Positions 60,186 to 64,000 of a stretch of DNA of 64,000 bases are shown piece by piece. The position numbers were made by a program, and so were the translations under genes. Origin of the DNA: Rhizobium sp. BK602. Its GTDB lineage: Bacteria; Pseudomonadota; Alphaproteobacteria; Rhizobiales; Rhizobiaceae. The notes beneath the pieces were generated by a model. That model was not told where the DNA came from, did no database searches, and saw only the letters and a list, made by a program, of their open reading frames with translations. The stretch is from NCBI RefSeq assembly GCF_014195095.1, contig NZ_JACIBC010000006.1, positions 372,001-436,000 of the forward strand, in the 5' to 3' direction. How positions within the stretch are numbered: position 1 is the first letter of the stretch; every line of letters starts with the position of its first letter.

Positions 60186-61481
60186 ATGACGAACGTAGTT
60201 GTGATCGGTTCGCAATGGGGTGACGAAGGCAAGGGCAAGATTGTCGACTGGCTTTCGGAGCGCGCTGACGTGATCGTGCGCTTTCAAGGTGGCCACAATG
60301 CCGGTCATACGCTGGTTGTCGATGGTGTCAGCTACAAGCTCGCGCTGCTGCCCTCCGGGCTTGTGCGCGGCAAGCTCAGCGTCATCGGAAACGGCGTCGT
60401 CGTCGATCCACATCATTTCGTCGCCGAAGTCGAGAAGCTGCGCGCCCAGGGCATTGCGGTCACACCCGATGTGCTGCGTATCGCCGAGAACGCGCCGCTG
60501 ATCCTGTCGCTGCACCGCGACCTCGACGCGCTTCGCGAGGATGCCGCCTCCAACAGCGGCACGAAGATCGGCACCACCCGCCGCGGCATCGGCCCTGCCT
60601 ATGAGGACAAGGTCGGCCGCCGCGCCATCCGCGTCGTCGATCTGACCGAGCCGGATACGCTGCCCGCCAAGATCGACCGGCTGCTGACGCACCACAATGC
60701 GCTGCGTCGCGGCATGGGTCTCAGCGAGATTTCCTTCAATGCGCTGCATGAGGAACTGACCTCCGTCGCCGACCACATTCTCCCCTATATCGATCAGGTC
60801 TGGCGGCTGCTCGACGAGCAGCGCAAGGCAGGCGCGCGCATCCTGTTCGAAGGCGCGCAGGGCGCCCTGCTCGATAACGATCACGGCACCTATCCGTTCG
60901 TGACCTCGTCCAACACGGTCGCGGGACAGGCAGCCGCCGGTTCCGGCATGGGCCCGACGGCGCTCGGCTATGTTCTCGGCATCACCAAGGCCTATACGAC
61001 GCGCGTCGGCGAAGGGCCGTTCCCCTGCGAGCTGCATGACGAGATCGGCAAACACCTGTCCACGGTCGGCCGCGAAGTCGGGGTCAACACCGGCCGTCCG
61101 CGCCGTTGCGGCTGGTTCGATGCCGTGCTGGTCCGCCAGACGGTGAAGACCTCCGGCATCACCGGCATCGCGCTTACCAAGCTCGACGTTCTGGACGGCC
61201 TCGACGAATTGAAGATCTGCGTCGGTTACAGACTGGACGGCAAGGAGATTGACTACCTGCCGGCGAGCCAGGCAGCGCAGGCCCGCGTCGAGCCGATCTA
61301 CATCACGCTCGAAGGCTGGAAGGAATCGACCGTCGGCGCCCGCAAATGGGCCGATCTGCCGGCGCAGGCGATCAAATATGTCCGCCAGGTGGAAGAGCTG
61401 ATCGGCGCGCCGGTGGCGATGCTTTCGACCAGCCCGGAGCGCGAAGACACCATACTTGTGACCGATCCGTTTGAGGGCTAA
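60186..61481 (+). CDS. purA: adenylosuccinate synthase
   Basis: This 431-residue enzyme makes adenylosuccinate from IMP, aspartate and GTP in purine synthesis. The P-loop GSQWGDEGKGKIVDWL with the catalytic aspartate is at the N-terminus, GGHNAGHTLVVDG follows, and VGREVGVNTGRPRRCGWFDA is the IMP-binding region near residue 290. Length and motifs are typical. GGAATGGAG precedes the ATG at 60186. A large membrane protein follows and rpoH is downstream on the other strand, as in rhizobial chromosomes. Confidence 0.96.
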   Translation: MTNVVVIGSQWGDEGKGKIVDWLSERADVIVRFQGGHNAGHTLVVDGVSYKLALLPSGLVRGKLSVIGNGVVVDPHHFVAEVEKLRAQGIAVTPDVLRIAENAPLILSLHRDLDALREDAASNSGTKIGTTRRGIGPAYEDKVGRRAIRVVDLTEPDTLPAKIDRLLTHHNALRRGMGLSEISFNALHEELTSVADHILPYIDQVWRLLDEQRKAGARILFEGAQGALLDNDHGTYPFVTSSNTVAGQAAAGSGMGPTALGYVLGITKAYTTRVGEGPFPCELHDEIGKHLSTVGREVGVNTGRPRRCGWFDAVLVRQTVKTSGITGIALTKLDVLDGLDELKICVGYRLDGKEIDYLPASQAAQARVEPIYITLEGWKESTVGARKWADLPAQAIKYVRQVEELIGAPVAMLSTSPEREDTILVTDPFEG

Positions 61482-61542
61482 TGTCGCGGATCAATGACGA
61501 ATCCCGGTCCGGCCACATGCCGGGCATCATGAGAAAGTACTG

Positions 61543-63831
61543 ATGGCGGATTTTGTAGCAGTCATTCGGCGGGCCGTGGACGGCCTCACCGAAAACACTC
61601 CCGAGATGCGGGTCAAGGTTTACGAGCGAGCTCGTGGTGCCGTTACGCGGCAGCTCGAGAGCATGAAGCCGCGCCCGCCGGAAGACATGCTACGCCGCCA
61701 GCTTGACAAGCTCGAGGCCGCGATCGTCGAGGTCGAGGCGGAACATGCCGAAGCCTTGCCGGCGGGTGAAGAGCCTGTTGCCGAAGTGCCTGTCGTCCAG
61801 GAGGAACCGCAAGCAGCGCCCCCTGAAGAGCCGCATGTCGTCGAAGAGCATCCGGTAGAAGAGCCCGAGCCGGTTGCTGCCGAGACCCATGCGGAAGAGG
61901 AAGTCGCGGCTTACGCTTCCAAACACGAAGAGCCTGCCTACGAAGAGGCTGCCCCTGTTCATCACGAGGCGGTGGATCATCACGAGCCCACGCAGGAATG
62001 GCACGAAGCACCGCAAGAGCAGGAGCCCGTGGCGGCGCATCACGCCGAGGCTTATGTTGAGCCCGTGCACGAGGAGCCTCTTCATGAAGAGCCCGCTCAT
62101 GAAGAGAGTCATCAGGACGAGCCGCAGTATCCTGCGGAAGAGCTGTCGCCGGTAGCGGCGTCTGAGCCCGAACATGTCGCGCAACGGTCTCATGTGGCTC
62201 ATTCCCCGGCGGATGACGTCATCAGCCAGGTCGAGGAAATCTGGGCCGAAGTCGACGCGCCGTCGAAGCGTGTCGACGCCGAGCCGGCCATGCCGGCCGC
62301 AGCCTTCACGCCGGCGCCCTTCGGGCATCCCGTCGAAGAGCCGGCTGCCCAGAAGGGACGCGAGGCGGACAAGGGCTTTGTCTGGGATGCGGATGTTTTC
62401 GAAGAACTGCAGCCGTCGCAGGCCGCCAAGCCGGTGCAGCCGGCGCGGCAGATGCCCGACAATGCCTTTGACGATGTCGATCTTTTTGCCGATGTGCATG
62501 CCGCACCGAAAGCGGCGCCGAAGGATGAGGCCGACAGCGATGGCTGGCGCGAGCTGAAGGAGCTTGCCGGCTTCGACAAGCTCGCAGCGGAAGGGGAGCG
62601 CGGCTCCTCGGTTCCGCCCGATCTCGATCAGGGCATGACGGCGCGGCTGCAGGGCAAAAGCTTCCGCATGGAGCCAAAGCGCCGGCGCGTCAGTGTCGTC
62701 GGCATCGTCGTGACGCTGATCGGCCTTGCGGCGGTTGCCGGCGGCGGCTATGCCGCATGGCTGAACCGCGAAGCGCTCAACAAGATGGTGACGGACCTTA
62801 TCAGCTCCGCGCCGCAGACCACTGCCACGGGGGCGCCGTCGACGTCCGAGACGGCCAGCAACGGCTCCGCGCCCAGTGCTTCGCCGCCGCCGGCAACGGC
62901 GCCCGCGCAGAGCAACAATGCCGCCGGACAGCAGCCGGCGGCTGGCAACACCAATGTTGCCGCGCTCGACAACGATCCGAATACGGTCAATACCAAGTTT
63001 ACCCAGCGCCTGCTGGCAAATGGCAGCGAAGAGGATGCAGGTCCGGCTGCGGGCGGACCGTCGGGCGTGGCCGAGGGCAAGTCCGTCGCCGAGCAGAATG
63101 TCGCTTCCGCCGCACCCGCGGCCAGCGCGCCGGCGGCTCCCGCCGCCAACGGCGCGGATGCCGGCCAGGCGCAGGCGCAGGCACCCGCGGCGGCGCCACC
63201 GGCGGCCACACCGCCGGCTGCCGATCAGCAGGCAGCGGCCGGTACCCAGCAGACCGCGCCGGCAGCCGATGGCCAGAAGGTATTTCTCTATGAGGAACGC
63301 CTCGGCCAGACCTCGCCCACGGCCTTCCAGGGAACCGTGACCTGGTCGCTGCAGGAAGGCAAGGGAGCCGATGGGCGGCCGGAGCCCTCTGTCCAGGGCC
63401 TTATCAGCGTGCCCGAGCGTGGGCTGACGGCCACGATCACCGTGTCGCGCAATTCCGACTCCTCGCTGCCGGCAAGCCATCTGGTGGAACTCGCCTTCCA
63501 GGTGCCGCCGAACTTCGAGGGTGGCGCGATCGACAACGTACAGCGCATCGCGCTCAAGTCGACCGAGCAGGACCGCGGCGATGCGCTGATCGCCGTGCCG
63601 GCGAAGGTGACCGACGATGTCTACATGGTCGCGCTCAACGACTTCCCGGATGCCCGCAAGACCAATCTCGATCTCCTGAAGAGCCGTAACTGGATCGACA
63701 TTCCGGTGGTCTACCGCAATGGCCGCCGCGCCCTGCTGACCATGGAAAAGGGCCCAACCGGCACCGACGCCTTCAACAAGGCGATCGCCGAATGGCAGGC
63801 GCTGGGCGGCATGGCCTCGAGCGGTCAGTAA
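61543..63831 (+). CDS. large membrane-anchored protein of unknown function
   Basis: This 762-residue protein has a conserved-looking N-terminal helix region (residues 1-65), then a long acidic segment rich in Glu, Pro and His (HEEP-like repeats, about 70-230), a basic stop-transfer region (KRRR) and one membrane helix (VGIVVTLIGLAAVAGGGYAA, about 387-406). A Pro/Ala/Gln-rich linker leads to a folded C-terminal domain (about 580-755) that would be periplasmic. I recognise no enzyme motif. Similar proteins follow purA in other rhizobia. It ends at a strong terminator. Confidence 0.85.
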   Translation: MADFVAVIRRAVDGLTENTPEMRVKVYERARGAVTRQLESMKPRPPEDMLRRQLDKLEAAIVEVEAEHAEALPAGEEPVAEVPVVQEEPQAAPPEEPHVVEEHPVEEPEPVAAETHAEEEVAAYASKHEEPAYEEAAPVHHEAVDHHEPTQEWHEAPQEQEPVAAHHAEAYVEPVHEEPLHEEPAHEESHQDEPQYPAEELSPVAASEPEHVAQRSHVAHSPADDVISQVEEIWAEVDAPSKRVDAEPAMPAAAFTPAPFGHPVEEPAAQKGREADKGFVWDADVFEELQPSQAAKPVQPARQMPDNAFDDVDLFADVHAAPKAAPKDEADSDGWRELKELAGFDKLAAEGERGSSVPPDLDQGMTARLQGKSFRMEPKRRRVSVVGIVVTLIGLAAVAGGGYAAWLNREALNKMVTDLISSAPQTTATGAPSTSETASNGSAPSASPPPATAPAQSNNAAGQQPAAGNTNVAALDNDPNTVNTKFTQRLLANGSEEDAGPAAGGPSGVAEGKSVAEQNVASAAPAASAPAAPAANGADAGQAQAQAPAAAPPAATPPAADQQAAAGTQQTAPAADGQKVFLYEERLGQTSPTAFQGTVTWSLQEGKGADGRPEPSVQGLISVPERGLTATITVSRNSDSSLPASHLVELAFQVPPNFEGGAIDNVQRIALKSTEQDRGDALIAVPAKVTDDVYMVALNDFPDARKTNLDLLKSRNWIDIPVVYRNGRRALLTMEKGPTGTDAFNKAIAEWQALGGMASSGQ

Positions 63832-63854
63832 CCCGCATCGCACAAGCAGACATT

Positions 63855-63888
63855 AAAAAAGGCGGGCCTTGCGGTCCGCCTTTTTGTT
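63855..63888. terminator. bidirectional rho-independent terminator
   Basis: AAAAAA precedes and TTTTTGTT follows the stem GGCGGGCC / GGTCCGCC (one wobble) with a TTGC loop. It therefore serves the purA-side gene and rpoH on the other strand. Confidence 0.85.
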
Positions 63889-63906
63889 GATCGTGCGAGA
63901 GGGACT

Positions 63907-64000
63907 TCAGGCGGTCGCGTCGACCACGCGCAAAGCCTTGGCGCGCTCCAGCGCATCCTTCTGCACGGCCTCCTGGACCTTTTCGAAAGCACGGACTTCG
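63907..64000 (-). CDS. rpoH: RNA polymerase sigma-32 factor, C-terminal end
   Basis: Only the last 31 residues are in the window; the gene continues past the right edge. The reading is EVRAFEKVQEAVQKDALERA then KALRVVDATA and stop. The EVRAFEKVQ motif is the end of region 4.2 helix 2 of heat-shock sigma factors. The gene order (purA, membrane protein, rpoH on the opposite strand) is familiar from rhizobia. Identification rests on this short tail. Confidence 0.75.
   Translation of the reverse strand, partial: EVRAFEKVQEAVQKDALERAKALRVVDATA

Noticed and set aside
61900..62220. Repetitive stretch that might be taken for a CRISPR or tandem repeat
   Set aside because: It is coding repeats (GAAGAG/CCGCAT-like) for the HEEP-rich segment, with no constant repeat-spacer pattern.
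61690..63843. 717-codon minus-strand ORF
   Set aside because: Arises from the low-complexity Glu/Pro/Ala coding strand of the plus-strand gene.
1..64000. tRNA, rRNA, transposase, integrase or phage genes
   Set aside because: I looked for cloverleaf-like tails, rRNA signatures and DDE/integrase motifs and saw none; a tRNAscan and ISfinder search would settle it.

Overview
The window is GC-rich DNA that looks like a member of the Rhizobiaceae (Rhizobium, Agrobacterium or Ensifer type). The evidence is the lpsL-rkpK pair (rhizobial surface polysaccharide genes), purA followed by a long rhizobial-type membrane protein and then the C-terminal end of rpoH, several palindromic intergenic repeats of the type common in rhizobia, and a high density of small regulator-plus-catabolic-operon modules. 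The right end (from about 55000) is core chromosome. The rest is mainly accessory catabolism and transport. I saw no rRNA, tRNA, CRISPR array, insertion sequence or prophage.

Layout. (1) 1-9106: an aromatic CoA-thioester module. It has the N-terminus of a salicylyl-CoA/2-aminobenzoyl-CoA-type FAD monooxygenase, a benzoate/2-aminobenzoate-CoA ligase, a two-subunit indolepyruvate ferredoxin oxidoreductase-like enzyme, a metal-dependent cyclase/isatin-hydrolase-like enzyme and two MarR regulators. Together these fit conversion of isatin (or a related aryl-glyoxylate) through isatinate to anthraniloyl-CoA and ring hydroxylation. (2) 9116-15242: an amino-acid ABC permease and binding protein without an ATPase, a class I aminotransferase, an HpcH/HpaI aldolase, a class V aminotransferase-like protein and a GntR regulator. 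(3) 15309-25325: EamA transporter/AraC, SigJ-type ECF sigma with an AhpD-like partner, LysR, an alpha/beta hydrolase and an RND efflux adaptor and pump. (4) 25574-29233: a tightly packed sugar-acid operon (denD-like dehydrogenase, beta-hydroxyacid dehydrogenase, IlvD/Edd dehydratase). (5) 29299-37699: a PAS-GGDEF-EAL protein, YeiH exporter with LysR, a RIME-like repeat, and DeoR with a choline-kinase-like phosphotransferase and a dimethylglycine-dehydrogenase/GcvT fusion. (6) 37813-43482: an AT-rich orphan membrane gene, ung, an MhqO/MhqD-like quinone detoxification pair, a lipoprotein-like ORF, an EamA transporter, a RidA-like protein and a VOC protein.

(7) 43529-52499: a heterocycle-amide catabolic locus. 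A six-gene minus-strand operon (binding protein, ATPase, permease, CodA-like amidohydrolase, FAD-linked oxidase, NAD(P)H oxidoreductase) is flanked by a divergent LysR, a creatininase-family amidase and a flavin reductase. (8) 52549-54989: an alpha/beta hydrolase, then azlCD (branched-chain amino acid export) divergent from an Lrp regulator. (9) 55005-64000: lpsL, rkpK, a second CodA-like deaminase, a repeat, a GNAT protein, purA, a large membrane-anchored protein and the end of rpoH on the opposite strand.

The most interesting material is the aryl-glyoxylate/anthranilate module at the left, which shares a TTTTAA-NN-TTAAAA palindrome with the promoter of the aminotransferase at 10759-11967, and the creatininase/CodA/FAD-oxidase locus at 43.5-52.5 kb, whose substrate I cannot name.
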